25,014 nt of DNA from positions 1 through 25,014 of IMG/VR virus record IMGVR_UViG_3300020034_000067, one strand, 5' to 3'. This stretch comes from a virus. The translations under genes and the position numbers were made by a program. Under the pieces are notes generated by a model. It was not told where the DNA came from, made no database searches, and saw nothing but the letters and a program-made list of their open reading frames with translations. Shown here one piece after another: positions 14,558 to 23,546 of this stretch (position 1 is the first letter of the stretch; every line of letters begins with the position of its first letter).

Positions 14558-15231
14558 CGTACCTTGACAGGACAAATACAACCCCCTTCATGACTGCCTC
14601 AAACCCGCATGCCCAGTGGCATAAGACCATTGATACGCTCCCTCTCCATGCATTTATTTCTGTAGTAGTAGATGGACATTTGCAACCGCTGATAATCTCT
14701 GGCTTGCCGACTGATCAGGAGCTTGCCAATACCTGGCAGGAGATCAAAACAGAGTACTCTGACGCCATGGGTGACAGTGAAACAGAGATGCACCTGCAGC
14801 TGTTAAAAGACGTCACCTGTCTCGAGATCAAAATGACGCTCCTGGATACCGCCCTCGATGTGCTGGGTAAGTTTCCGTATGAACCGATGTTGAAGGAACT
14901 GAACGAATTACTCGGCACCGCATACGCGTTCCCAGCGTTCAACTCTCCTGAGTATATAGCCATGTTGAAAAATGCACGTAACCGAGGTAAATCGTTCAAA
15001 ATCGATCGCGATATGAAGAAGATGGAGCTTGAGGCGTATGGCAATAAAAAGTCTGAGGATGATGCGCCCGTGGTTGAACATTCAAGAAAGTATTTCCATC
15101 AGGTGCTGATCACCCTTTCCGATCATGCTAAATATCCCATCACTGATTTGATAACCACTTTTGAATTTTGTGAGCGCGTAAAACGATGGACTGAACACGT
15201 AGAACACCTAAAGAATTTGCCTAATGGCTGA
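14554..15231 (+). CDS. Unassigned morphogenesis protein between portal and tape measure
   Basis: The 225-residue protein is soluble and helical, with LQLLKDVTCLEIKMTLLDTALDVL (about 84-107), SPEYIAMLKNARNRGKSF (about 129-146), a Lys-rich stretch and a C-terminal FEFCERVKRWTEHVEHL helix. The start overlaps the portal stop by ATGA; a second ATG at 14590 is possible. Its place just before the tape-measure gene is where tail-assembly chaperones are commonly encoded, and its length would fit. No slippery sequence or frameshifted extension is seen, so that role is an inference. It overlaps the tape-measure start by 8 nt. Confidence 0.75.
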   Translation: MTYLDRTNTTPFMTASNPHAQWHKTIDTLPLHAFISVVVDGHLQPLIISGLPTDQELANTWQEIKTEYSDAMGDSETEMHLQLLKDVTCLEIKMTLLDTALDVLGKFPYEPMLKELNELLGTAYAFPAFNSPEYIAMLKNARNRGKSFKIDRDMKKMELEAYGNKKSEDDAPVVEHSRKYFHQVLITLSDHAKYPITDLITTFEFCERVKRWTEHVEHLKNLPNG

Positions 15232-18200
15232 GCAGATTGATCTGATATCCGAATTCATTGATGAGTCAAAAATACAGGCTCAGAAAGAGTTTTTCATTAA
15301 GACCCTCAAGGATCTGCAAGCCCAATATGATCAGCTGAAAGCGTCATTGTCTTCTGTAGAGAAAGGCGTCGGTGTAGGTGGATTCAAAAAAGCAAGTCAA
15401 GAGGCAAAGGCAGCTGCTGACAACCTGGTGAAGTCCAAGAAAGCGCTCATGGATGTTGAAGTGAGAGCAGCTAAGGTAGCCACCGAAGAAGCCAAGGCAA
15501 GAAAGTTGAATGCTGATGCCGCACTCAAAGAAGCGGCGGCGCTGGAGAAGCAAGCCAGGGCGAAGAAGGCCGCGCAAGGTCCGGGAGGCGGTGCAGGAAC
15601 GGCTATCATATCCACGGATAATCTCGCTTCTTTAGCTGCCGAAGCTGATGCCGCAAAGGCTACAGGGCAGGCGATTAACGAAATGGATCAGGCAGAGGTG
15701 GCCGCCATTATATCCGCTCAGGAATGGGCGGCGGCACAAAAACAATCTACGGCAGCAACTAAGGCAACGCAGAAGTCAGCGTCCGATCTGGCCAGGGAAC
15801 GCGAAAGAAATCAGAAGATAGAAGTCGAAGATAAATTACTGGCCACGCAGCGAAGTGCGGTGTTAAAGAACCAGGTGCGTGAAGAGAATGCAGTGAAGGG
15901 GAGTTTGGAGCAAAGGAGGGCGGCGCTTATCCGGCTCAATGCAGTATATGACAATTTGGGACCACAGGAACGCGCAACAGGTGCAGGCCAACGTCTTCAG
16001 CGCGTCATTGGAGGGCTCAGCACTCAGGTAAAAGCTTTGGAGGCAGATACAGGTCGGGCCCAAAGGAATGTAGGTAATTATGCCAATTCGTTCACCAAGG
16101 CATTCAGCCAAATTCGCCTACTCGCTCAAATCCTTCCCGGTATTGGCATTGCTGGTTTGTTTGGATTGGCGTTTGAGGGAATACAGAAACTACTCTCCGC
16201 ATTGAATCTCTTCGGAGCGAAAGCGGGATCGTTCAAGGACGCACAGAATAAAATCATTGAATCACTGAAAGGTGGTAGTTCGGAATATGTCCAAGCATCC
16301 GCTCTTGTATCTGAGCTTAAAGACAACATCAGTTCGGCAAAGGATGGTTTCCTGGACAAAGATGCGGTGGTCAAGAAGTACAACGAAACAATCGGAAAAA
16401 CAACGGGTTTTGTCAAAGACCTGGATGAGGCTGAAATTGAACTAACGAAGAATGCAGAGGCCTTTGTTCAGATGACACTGTTTAAGGCGGCAGCTCAACA
16501 GGCTGCTACAAAGGCCGGGGAAGAGGCGCTTGCCGCTGCTATTGAACTAAGAGAAGACGAGGCAAGGATTGCCAAGATCAAAGTAGAAGGACCGGGTGAA
16601 GATGATGGTCTGGGTGAATTTATTAAAAGGGGTGAGCAAAATATTACCGATGCCGCTCAGAGAGCAAAAGCGAAGTCAGTAAAGACCCTTACAGACATTG
16701 CCACGGATTTTAGGAAGAAGGCTGATGCCATTTCAAAACAGTTTCACTTTGATCCATTCGGGGGTGATGGGAAGGTGACAGCGATCAAGCCAATCAGTCA
16801 AAAATTCTTCTCAGATCAGTTAAAAGAACAGGCCGATTTCAATAAAAAGATGTCTGAGATCGATGACCTCGAATTAACTACCAGGGTCAAAGCCCGGCAG
16901 ACCGCGTTTAATCTGGAAAAACAAATCATCCAGGGTGAAAGAGGTGTGCAGGTTCAGAATGAAAAAGACAAACTGGCGGCAGTTAAAGCACAGAAAGATG
17001 TTACCGCCGGCGAGCTGATCAATGCGCAGCGTGAGTATAATCAATCTATCCTTGAAATAAACCGAGGCGCTAATTCGGCACAGCGGAAGCTGGATGTGGA
17101 ATTAAGCAACGACCTGATTGATATTAAACAATCCTCCATCGCCCGGCAGAAACAGATAGATCTGCAGCTGAAAGATTTAACGCTCAAAGGTCTGGATGAT
17201 ATTAACAAGAAGAAGGAAGAGGCCGAGGGTAGGGCGTTCAAAAAAAGAGTCGCTTTTCTGGAATCCGGACTGAGTAGCGAACTAATCGGCGTTGAAAGAC
17301 GTGCCCGCGAAGAGCTGGCTATCCTCAACAAACAGCGAAAAGCCGGCACTATCACAGAGGCAGAATACCAAGCCAAGAGGCGGGCGAGTCAGCAGGCGGC
17401 TGAACAGGATAGACTCAGGATTACTACTTCCTACCAATCGGACATTCTTAAAGCAGAGATCGATTTCTCCCAAAAGATGATTGACCTGGCTAAATCCCGT
17501 GGTGAAGATGTAACGGCCGCTCAAGCTGTCATTGACAAAACCAGATTGGAGCAGCAAAAGGCCGAGCATGAAGCGTTGACAAAACAAGAAGAGATTTTCA
17601 ATGATGCTGAATCGGCTATCCTCGAGCAAAGGAAGCAATTGTATCAGAAACTGGGCGCTGACACGGTAGATGCGCTTCAGACGGTGATCTCCAATTCATT
17701 TGAGAGAAGAAAAGTCGAACTTGACGAAGAGATTTCACTACTTGAGAAGAGAAAACAGGCTGAAATCGATGCGGCAAATTCTACCATCACAAACGAGCAA
17801 GATAAAGCTGCTCGACTGACGGCTATTGACATAACATTCCAGGCAAAAAGGGAACAACTCGAACAGCGTCAGAAACAAATTGAAGCACAGAAAGCCCGTT
17901 TTGAGAAAGTAGCAGCAATATTCCGGATAGCTATCGATACGGCGCAGAAGGTGTTCGCCATAAAAGCGCAGGCGAGCGTGCTGGCATCGAATCCGATTAC
18001 AGCAGCATTGGCCGGATTAGCATTGGCGCAGATTCCAATAGTAATCGCCTCCGGTGTGATTGCAGCTGCTGCTGTAGCATCACAACCCATTCCAAAGTAC
18101 AAGGCGGGTACGAAGGACCACAAAGGCGGGCTCGCTGTATTAGGGGACGGTGGTATGGCCGAATATGTTCAGTTGCCAAGTGGCGAAAGTTTCGTATCAC

Positions 18201-18499
18201 CAAAAAAAGATACACTTTTCGACCTCCCCAAGGGCACACATGTCTTCCCAGATGCTGAAAGGCATCTTGAGTTGATCAATAAGTCATCGCTGAACAGAAA
18301 TGTGTATGCGCGAGTGTCTGAAAGAAACAACATGAAGGAACTGGCTGATAATATCTCAAAAGAGATGAGGCTTACCAGGCAGGCGATAAAAGGCAAGAAG
18401 GAACTGCATATTTCCGGATCCTACGCCGGTGTTCAGGTAGTTCACAAAATGGGCACAAGCGAATTAAGATTCATAGACGAGCAGGTAAGATTCAAATAA
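15224..18499 (+). CDS. Tail tape-measure protein
   Basis: At 1091 residues this is the largest gene. The N-terminal 280 residues are an Ala/Lys/Glu-rich coiled coil. Hydrophobic segments lie at about 295-325 (LLAQILPGIGIAGLFGLAF) and 915-955 (ITAALAGLALAQIPIVIASG), flanking a long Gln/Lys/Glu-rich coiled-coil rod. The C-terminal block from about 957, with AGTKDHKGGLAVLGDGG, SGESFVSP, DLPKGTHVFP, is the ending I know from other tape-measure proteins. The protein sets tail length and, after attachment, helps pass DNA through the membrane, so the phage should have a long tail. It shares 1 nt with the following tail gene. Confidence 0.93.
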   Translation: MAEQIDLISEFIDESKIQAQKEFFIKTLKDLQAQYDQLKASLSSVEKGVGVGGFKKASQEAKAAADNLVKSKKALMDVEVRAAKVATEEAKARKLNADAALKEAAALEKQARAKKAAQGPGGGAGTAIISTDNLASLAAEADAAKATGQAINEMDQAEVAAIISAQEWAAAQKQSTAATKATQKSASDLARERERNQKIEVEDKLLATQRSAVLKNQVREENAVKGSLEQRRAALIRLNAVYDNLGPQERATGAGQRLQRVIGGLSTQVKALEADTGRAQRNVGNYANSFTKAFSQIRLLAQILPGIGIAGLFGLAFEGIQKLLSALNLFGAKAGSFKDAQNKIIESLKGGSSEYVQASALVSELKDNISSAKDGFLDKDAVVKKYNETIGKTTGFVKDLDEAEIELTKNAEAFVQMTLFKAAAQQAATKAGEEALAAAIELREDEARIAKIKVEGPGEDDGLGEFIKRGEQNITDAAQRAKAKSVKTLTDIATDFRKKADAISKQFHFDPFGGDGKVTAIKPISQKFFSDQLKEQADFNKKMSEIDDLELTTRVKARQTAFNLEKQIIQGERGVQVQNEKDKLAAVKAQKDVTAGELINAQREYNQSILEINRGANSAQRKLDVELSNDLIDIKQSSIARQKQIDLQLKDLTLKGLDDINKKKEEAEGRAFKKRVAFLESGLSSELIGVERRAREELAILNKQRKAGTITEAEYQAKRRASQQAAEQDRLRITTSYQSDILKAEIDFSQKMIDLAKSRGEDVTAAQAVIDKTRLEQQKAEHEALTKQEEIFNDAESAILEQRKQLYQKLGADTVDALQTVISNSFERRKVELDEEISLLEKRKQAEIDAANSTITNEQDKAARLTAIDITFQAKREQLEQRQKQIEAQKARFEKVAAIFRIAIDTAQKVFAIKAQASVLASNPITAALAGLALAQIPIVIASGVIAAAAVASQPIPKYKAGTKDHKGGLAVLGDGGMAEYVQLPSGESFVSPKKDTLFDLPKGTHVFPDAERHLELINKSSLNRNVYARVSERNNMKELADNISKEMRLTRQAIKGKKELHISGSYAGVQVVHKMGTSELRFIDEQVRFK

Positions 18500-20670
18500 T
18501 GGGCAAGGATTTCTTATACTTTTTGATGACCGCGGACGACCGTTTTTACTATGAAGACAATGGCGTCCTTATGATCTCCGGAACACCCAAACCTGTGCAA
18601 TCTACTCCTGATGGATGGTTAGACCTCGAGATCACCAAGATGTTGAGTGATAAATATTACGGAATCGATCGCACTTTTTCTATCCCGTTGGATTTCGTCA
18701 ATGACGGCGGATTCATCATCAAATCACTTTACTATCAATACGGTGTCGAGGCCAAAGTGTTGCTGGTTATTACCCAACGCCTGATCAGTTTCTCCGATGA
18801 CATTGGTGTTCCACTACTACTCGAAGATGGCACACGATTTCAATTGGAAGATGATGGCGGAGCATTGCTAACCGAAGACGTGCCGGAATATGGCGTGTAT
18901 TATTCTCTACTGGTCAAGGCCGCGGTAAACTTCACAGAATTTAGTCACGAAGGTCCAAGGGTAACAACCAGATTACTCGAGGCAGGTGTGAGTCAGATAT
19001 TAAAATCAGATGAGAATACGAAAGTTGAAATATTCCTTGGTGATGACGCAGAGTTGATTCGGTTTGACGGCGTGGTCCTGCAGGGTGGTGGAACGTTTCA
19101 GACGGTGTCTATGGAGGTTGATATTTTGTCAGAAAGTACGATCCTTCCTATAAATCTTGTTGGCGATGAAACCCGGACAGCAACGGCCAGGGCTCAAAGC
19201 CAATATTATCAGGCGAGCTCTACACAGCCCGGTGGCAATGAATTCAAAGTTGAGTTTCAAACTACAGCATCCGGGTTCGACGACCTGGGCGGAGAGATAT
19301 TATCAACCGACACAGCCAATACTTTTCACTTCGATGGACGGATTGAATTTGATTACCCGTATGGACCCGGTAATACGCAGGCTACTCGTTTTTATGTAGT
19401 GACTAGTACAAATCGACTGTTGTTGTTTCAGCTTGTGGACATCCACGGCTTTGATCTTAATCACGATTTTACCCTTGAGGCAGGCGAGAGACTATTTTTC
19501 GGTGCAAACTCAAGTCCTCTGGTTGGTGGATCGCCTTACGGAGTCCGGTTGAAACAAAATGACCTGACGCTTCGATATAAATCACGAAAGGGCACAACTT
19601 ATATCAAGGCATACCGCGGGGATGTATTTTTCAAGAAGCTGGCCGCAAAGAACGGCATCCCCAATGCAAAGAGTGATGCGCTGAGTAAGAAGTTCACGAA
19701 GATATTTATCACTTGTGGTGATGCGGTCCGGGGCCTGCCTGGCGTGTCAGTGAAGACCTCGATGAGTGATTTCTTCACTTCTCTGAACGTACCCTGTTGC
19801 CTGGGAATGACAATAAGTAAAGAAGTGTTGATCCTGGAAGAGAAATCTACGATGTATGATTTTACTAAGCCGCTTGATCTGGGACAGAGTAAAAACGCTC
19901 GAATTACTCCGTCAAAAGAGCACCTAATCAGCGGGTTGAAGATCGGCTATCCGGAACAGGATTATACAGATGTGAACGGGCGGCAGGAATTCAACAATAC
20001 CCTGGAGTTCACAACGCCGGTGAAGTCTGTGAGTAAGGTGCTTGAACTGGTGAGCATCTACAGGACGGACTGCTTCGGCATGGAATTTCTTCGGGCCAAC
20101 TTCGATGGTCGCACTACAACTGATTCATCCAGCGATAATGACGTGTTCATGGTTTACTGTGAGGACGAGCGCACAGTAGTAGATGGCGTCTCTGCATATA
20201 ATTTGAATCGGGACCTGAATGCAACGGTTACCAATGGTTTGCTTGAACCGGATTCAGTTTTTAATTTATGGTTCTCCCCCAAGTCATGTGTCTACCGGCA
20301 GGGGCCATATATCCGGTCTTTCTTTTATAAAATGGATGACGGCGATCTGATATTTACGACAGCACCCAAGAACAAAGATCTTGTATTCAATACGCTGACT
20401 GAAGGCGCTGATGTTCATTTGTCAACTCTGGGTGTACGGTTGTTTACACCAAACATTATAGAATTTGAAACAATAGTCGCGCCCGAACTACGATACCTGT
20501 TCCGCTCCAATGTGGGAGCGACCTTCATGACCTGGATAAATGACATACCATTTGTGGGATTGCCTATCAAGTCAGTGATGAAGCCAGCAACGAACGCCTC
20601 TCAGACGTTTACGATGTTGAGTGCCCCACAGAATGATATGTTAGCGGGATTACGCGACTACTGGGGTTAG
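18499..20670 (+). CDS. Large tail protein (distal tail / tail-tip type)
   Basis: This 723-residue, beta-rich acidic protein follows the tape-measure gene directly (TAATG junction). It has short recurring acidic strands near residues 105-130 (PLLLEDGTRF, QLEDDGGALLTEDV), a central part with FHFDGRIEFDYPYGPG, and a C-terminal half with DGDLIFTTAPKN and SNVGATFMTWINDIPFVGLP. Position and composition fit a distal tail or baseplate-hub protein linking the tail tube to host-binding parts. I recognise it as resembling Bacteroidota phage tail proteins without a precise name. Its stop overlaps that of the convergent minus-strand gene within the same TTAG. Confidence 0.75.
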   Translation: MGKDFLYFLMTADDRFYYEDNGVLMISGTPKPVQSTPDGWLDLEITKMLSDKYYGIDRTFSIPLDFVNDGGFIIKSLYYQYGVEAKVLLVITQRLISFSDDIGVPLLLEDGTRFQLEDDGGALLTEDVPEYGVYYSLLVKAAVNFTEFSHEGPRVTTRLLEAGVSQILKSDENTKVEIFLGDDAELIRFDGVVLQGGGTFQTVSMEVDILSESTILPINLVGDETRTATARAQSQYYQASSTQPGGNEFKVEFQTTASGFDDLGGEILSTDTANTFHFDGRIEFDYPYGPGNTQATRFYVVTSTNRLLLFQLVDIHGFDLNHDFTLEAGERLFFGANSSPLVGGSPYGVRLKQNDLTLRYKSRKGTTYIKAYRGDVFFKKLAAKNGIPNAKSDALSKKFTKIFITCGDAVRGLPGVSVKTSMSDFFTSLNVPCCLGMTISKEVLILEEKSTMYDFTKPLDLGQSKNARITPSKEHLISGLKIGYPEQDYTDVNGRQEFNNTLEFTTPVKSVSKVLELVSIYRTDCFGMEFLRANFDGRTTTDSSSDNDVFMVYCEDERTVVDGVSAYNLNRDLNATVTNGLLEPDSVFNLWFSPKSCVYRQGPYIRSFFYKMDDGDLIFTTAPKNKDLVFNTLTEGADVHLSTLGVRLFTPNIIEFETIVAPELRYLFRSNVGATFMTWINDIPFVGLPIKSVMKPATNASQTFTMLSAPQNDMLAGLRDYWG

Positions 20671-21092
20671 ATGTGTTTCTTCAAGCCGAAGAGATAGTCC
20701 AAGCCATTCTTATGAATGTTAATCCAGGCATTTCCTTTTCCGAGTCTCACGTATTTAAGCCCGACCAATTTTCCAGACACAAAACTTACCGGCACACCAC
20801 CATAATTTCGCTCATCGGTATAGCCGACCTCATGCCTCATTCCGTTCTTCAGCACCTTATAAAGATCGTTTATCTGAGTATTGCCACCGGGAATGTACAA
20901 CGTGTCGTATGTGACCTCCTGAAGGGTTGTAAAGTCATCGAAGCGTAAGAAATAGCTACTGTCTGTTGCGGTGTGATTGGAGTATAATTCAGCCTGAATA
21001 AATGGGCCTTCCTGTATTCGGCCTATTAAAGTTTGAGCATTGACTGTGGCGGTCAGCATAACCATCACCGTCAGGGGAAGCAAACGTTTCAT
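20667..21092 (-). CDS. Exported hypothetical protein, 141 aa
   Basis: The N-terminus MKRLLPLTVMVMLTATVNAQT is a classical signal peptide with a probable cleavage after NAQ. The mature part is beta-rich (AELYSNHTATDSSYFLRF, YDTLYIPGG) and ends KNGLDYLFGLKKHI. It probably sits in the periplasm or at the cell surface. Phage genes of this type outside the structural block often alter the host envelope, but no specific role can be read. It is the last gene of the minus-strand cassette, preceded by a terminator-like hairpin, so it may have its own promoter. Confidence 0.65.
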   Translation of the reverse strand: MKRLLPLTVMVMLTATVNAQTLIGRIQEGPFIQAELYSNHTATDSSYFLRFDDFTTLQEVTYDTLYIPGGNTQINDLYKVLKNGMRHEVGYTDERNYGGVPVSFVSGKLVGLKYVRLGKGNAWINIHKNGLDYLFGLKKHI

Positions 21093-21120
21093 TTGTGTGG
21101 TTTGGGGTAGGGTAAGATAG

Positions 21121-21147
21121 GAAAAAGAGGCGTATTTTACCCCTCTT
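21121..21147 (-). terminator. Terminator-like hairpin after the ELRIGN-family gene
   Basis: Read on the minus strand, AAGAGG and CCTCTT form a stem (with GT/AC inside it across a G-G mismatch) around an AAAAT loop, followed directly by more T residues. It overlaps the stop of the gene at 21137-21547. The stem is short, so termination may be partial. Confidence 0.5.
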
Positions 21148-21547
21148 GCAACGGTATATTATCGAGTTCTAAGGGTAATTCGGTACCTGTGAGAGCGAAG
21201 AATAGGTTTTGAAGTTGATGAACGTAAAGAATCGAGACTGGGTTCAACGAAGCAGGTACTCTTCGATGTCCCAGCCATACGGTTCCGTTATTCGGGTTGA
21301 TATGAATCTGCCCGATATTTTGACCCAAATCAATTTCAAAAAATGGAACTCCCGGCAACAGCACGCCGCCACAGGCCTCCAGTATTTCCTCCGTCACCGG
21401 CACTGGCCAGTACACCTCATCGATCTCAGCACCGGTCTTTAGCCGATACGCGAGTTCAGCTGTTTCGAGTTTCGTCACCCAGTTGCCGATTCTGAGTTCA
21501 GCGGGTTGGATGGGAGAGAGTTGGGGGTTCATGGATTGATTAGTCAT
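21137..21547 (-). CDS. ELRIGN-family Bacteroidota phage protein, 136 aa
   Basis: The protein contains AELRIGNWV (about 16-24) and VHQLQNLFFALTGTELPL near the end, the same framework as the plus-strand gene at 9765-10226. The middle carries VPVTEEILEACGGVLLPG and a short Gly-rich IHINPNNGTVWLG strand pair. Family function is unknown despite its abundance in Bacteroidota phages and mobile elements. The first ATG overlaps the upstream stop by 8 nt; a second ATG five codons later is also possible. Confidence 0.75.
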   Translation of the reverse strand: MTNQSMNPQLSPIQPAELRIGNWVTKLETAELAYRLKTGAEIDEVYWPVPVTEEILEACGGVLLPGVPFFEIDLGQNIGQIHINPNNGTVWLGHRRVPASLNPVSILYVHQLQNLFFALTGTELPLELDNIPLQEG

Positions 21548-21902
21548 TTTTAACAGTTCCTCCGCTCACTGATTCTAGCTCTTTTATAAAATCCTGATAT
21601 TTGTTTGCCACAGATTGAAATTTGGATATATCGAATTCTACTTCTCTTTTTTCCGAAAGTCCAAAATCTTTCACCAATTCAAGAACTTGTTCAAAAACCG
21701 CTACCAAAAATTTGAGATAATTTTCGTGCCATACAATCGCACCTTGCAAATCACGCACATAATTGCTTCTAGGTTCTTTGCCAAGTGAGATAGCCTTTTC
21801 AATATATTCTTTATTGTTTTGTATTTTAGTCCGAGAGTTTCGTAGGGCACTATAAAGATGAGATAATTCTAATCGGACTGTTCTATGATCGTAAGATGAC
21901 AT
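21540..21902 (-). CDS. Hypothetical helical protein, 120 aa
   Basis: The product is strongly helical: RLELSHLYSALRNSRTKIQ, then NYLKFLVAVFEQVLELVKDFG and a charged SKFQSVANKYQDFIKELES helix. It contains no cysteine, signal or membrane segment. It looks like a small coiled-coil cytoplasmic protein, of no family I recognise. A 40-bp AT-rich gap precedes it. Confidence 0.6.
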   Translation of the reverse strand: MSSYDHRTVRLELSHLYSALRNSRTKIQNNKEYIEKAISLGKEPRSNYVRDLQGAIVWHENYLKFLVAVFEQVLELVKDFGLSEKREVEFDISKFQSVANKYQDFIKELESVSGGTVKND

Positions 21903-21942
21903 AATAAAAATTTTAATAAAAAAGAGGTGGGTTTTGGCAAGT

Positions 21943-22302
21943 CTATTTATTTGATGCCCAAAGATGTACTTCTTTCTTGCCGTAGTCGAATATTCGGTCG
22001 GTAATAGTCATAAAGCCATAGTTAACCAATAAATTCCAAATCAACTCTGTTGACGCCTGATCGTCATCCATTACTCCCTTTATGTCGTCTTGATCAGGAT
22101 CTGTCATTCTCAAGGAATACGACTGGATACCTGTTGTGCTGATTTCCGAATCGTCCATTTCGTCAATAGCGTCTCCAACGTTTGGAATATGCTCTTGCAT
22201 CCCAAAGTGAAAAGTGATACTGCTTATGTGCAGCCCATACCGCTTAGAGAATTCTTCTTTTGCCTGGGGAGGCATGTCGTAAACCACACGTAGTTTTATC
22301 AT
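21943..22302 (-). CDS. Hypothetical protein, 119 aa, possible paralogue of the gene at 22307
   Basis: The acidic protein begins M-I-K-L-R-V-V-Y-D-M and contains IPNVGDAIDEMDDSE, IWNLLVNYGFMTITDRIF and the ending KKEVHLWASNK. The gene upstream has the similar LFNIGDTIAGL and an ending IVYIHFKGIPN, so the two are probably an old tandem duplication. No function is recognised. It is cytoplasmic by composition. Confidence 0.6.
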   Translation of the reverse strand: MIKLRVVYDMPPQAKEEFSKRYGLHISSITFHFGMQEHIPNVGDAIDEMDDSEISTTGIQSYSLRMTDPDQDDIKGVMDDDQASTELIWNLLVNYGFMTITDRIFDYGKKEVHLWASNK

Positions 22303-22306
22303 TATG

Positions 22307-22639
22307 TTAATTTGGTATTCCTTTAAAGTGGATGTAAACTATATCTGGATCGAAAAAGAAACCCCTGCTGTCTACCACACATTCTTGATTATAAAAAAAT
22401 TCGTAAATGTAGATTGACCATTCTTCGCTCTGGGTGCCGACCGCCCCGGTGTCTTTGATTTCCTTATCGCCCCCAACTGGTGTATAGCTGATCGTATAAG
22501 TCCACGTATTCTTTAATCCTGCAATTGTGTCCCCAATATTGAATAAACCAGGGAAATCAACAGTCTCAACTTCAACTACAGCACCATACTCACTAAAGAA
22601 TTCTGGGTCTATCATTCGGAAACAGAGTATTTGTTTCAT
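22307..22639 (-). CDS. Hypothetical protein, 110 aa
   Basis: The protein starts MKQILCFRMIDPEFFSEYG and has FPGLFNIGDTIAGLKNTWTYT in the middle, then WSIYIYEFFYNQECVVDSRGF. It is acidic, with aromatic beta strands and no signal peptide. It lies 4 nt before its probable paralogue and 12 nt after the DUF551-like gene in the same operon. No domain is known to me. Confidence 0.6.
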   Translation of the reverse strand: MKQILCFRMIDPEFFSEYGAVVEVETVDFPGLFNIGDTIAGLKNTWTYTISYTPVGGDKEIKDTGAVGTQSEEWSIYIYEFFYNQECVVDSRGFFFDPDIVYIHFKGIPN

Positions 22640-22651
22640 ATTTTTCTCAAT

Positions 22652-22969
22652 TTAAATCGGCCGCTTGCAATGCTTACACAAAATGGCCGGTGGCCGGCCG
22701 TCCAACCATCGTATTATCGCCCACGGAGGCTCGGGCACGAATTCTCCGTGTTCTCTTACTCCGAATCGGCCTCTATCAAAAGCAACAACACCAATACTTC
22801 CATTACGTCTCTGAACCGGGTAGGCATCGTTAATCTTCGGAAGCCGATCATTGCAATCAATCCATTGTGTTTTCCTATCCCTTGCAATTTGTTCATCCTT
22901 CGCTTTTGCTTCGGCCTCTTCAAATTCTTTAACGCAGTTCGGATGCAAATTGTATTCTATGTTCTCCAT
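22652..22969 (-). CDS. DUF551-like protein with C-terminal CxxC, 105 aa
   Basis: A helical charged N-terminus (CVKEFEEAEAKAKDEQIARD) is followed by TQWIDCNDRLPKINDAYPV, the opening pattern of DUF551-like modules (W-I-x-x-x-x-R-L-P), and then FDRGRFG and WAIIRWLDGRPP. The tail ILCKHCKRPI gives one CxxC pair, which could hold metal only with a partner. The module is widespread in phage accessory regions and its function is unknown. Confidence 0.6.
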   Translation of the reverse strand: MENIEYNLHPNCVKEFEEAEAKAKDEQIARDRKTQWIDCNDRLPKINDAYPVQRRNGSIGVVAFDRGRFGVREHGEFVPEPPWAIIRWLDGRPPAILCKHCKRPI

Positions 22970-22979
22970 CGTTAAATAA

Positions 22980-23546
22980 TTATACTACTTCGTGTTCAAA
23001 CATTGGGGTTTCTTCTTGGTGAGCCTCTCCATTTTCAAGTAATGGCTCCGGCTCCCTCACCAAATCCACAAACCCACTTCCCAGAAGTTCGCCGCCATTG
23101 GTGACTTTCAAAAAGTCGATCTCGACCTTTGCAGAGTTGATAATTACTTGGCCAGCATTGGCAATAGCCTGGCCTTCCTGAACGGATATGGATTTATCCT
23201 TCAGACCTTCAATTACCTCGAACATACTTTCTCTTAAGTCAGTCATATTGTGTTTGGCAGCCATGGTGATTATTTTATCTAGTTTTTTAAGAAGCCTGAT
23301 TATTTTGAGTCTGTTTGTGTCGCTTATATAATTGTCCTCGCACCGTACACACAATTTTGAATAGGTATTTGGTTTGATGCCGTGGCCGTGTTTCCTGATT
23401 CTAAAAAAGTCAAAATCAAAAGACCTGTTACAATTAAAACACGGCTTTCTCATTTCAAGAATCGTCTTACACGCAGCACAATGAATTCCCTGAGAGCGAT
23501 GTTCTTTTTTGCAGACGATACATCTATATCCAAAGTAGTGTCCCAT
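22980..23546 (-). CDS. Zinc-ribbon protein fused to a conserved phage regulatory-type domain
   Basis: The N-terminal 70 residues contain four CxxC pairs (C-I-V-C, C-A-A-C, C-F-N-C, C-V-R-C), enough for two zinc ribbons. The C-terminal part from about residue 100 reads LRESMFEVIEGLKDKSISVQ, then EGQAIANAGQVIINSAKVEIDF, a helical domain I recognise from short Bacteroidota phage proteins usually found alone; it ends near GSGFV. DNA or RNA binding by the ribbons is likely; partner and target are unknown. It shares 1 nt with the upstream gene (TAATG). Confidence 0.7.
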   Translation of the reverse strand: MGHYFGYRCIVCKKEHRSQGIHCAACKTILEMRKPCFNCNRSFDFDFFRIRKHGHGIKPNTYSKLCVRCEDNYISDTNRLKIIRLLKKLDKIITMAAKHNMTDLRESMFEVIEGLKDKSISVQEGQAIANAGQVIINSAKVEIDFLKVTNGGELLGSGFVDLVREPEPLLENGEAHQEETPMFEHEVV

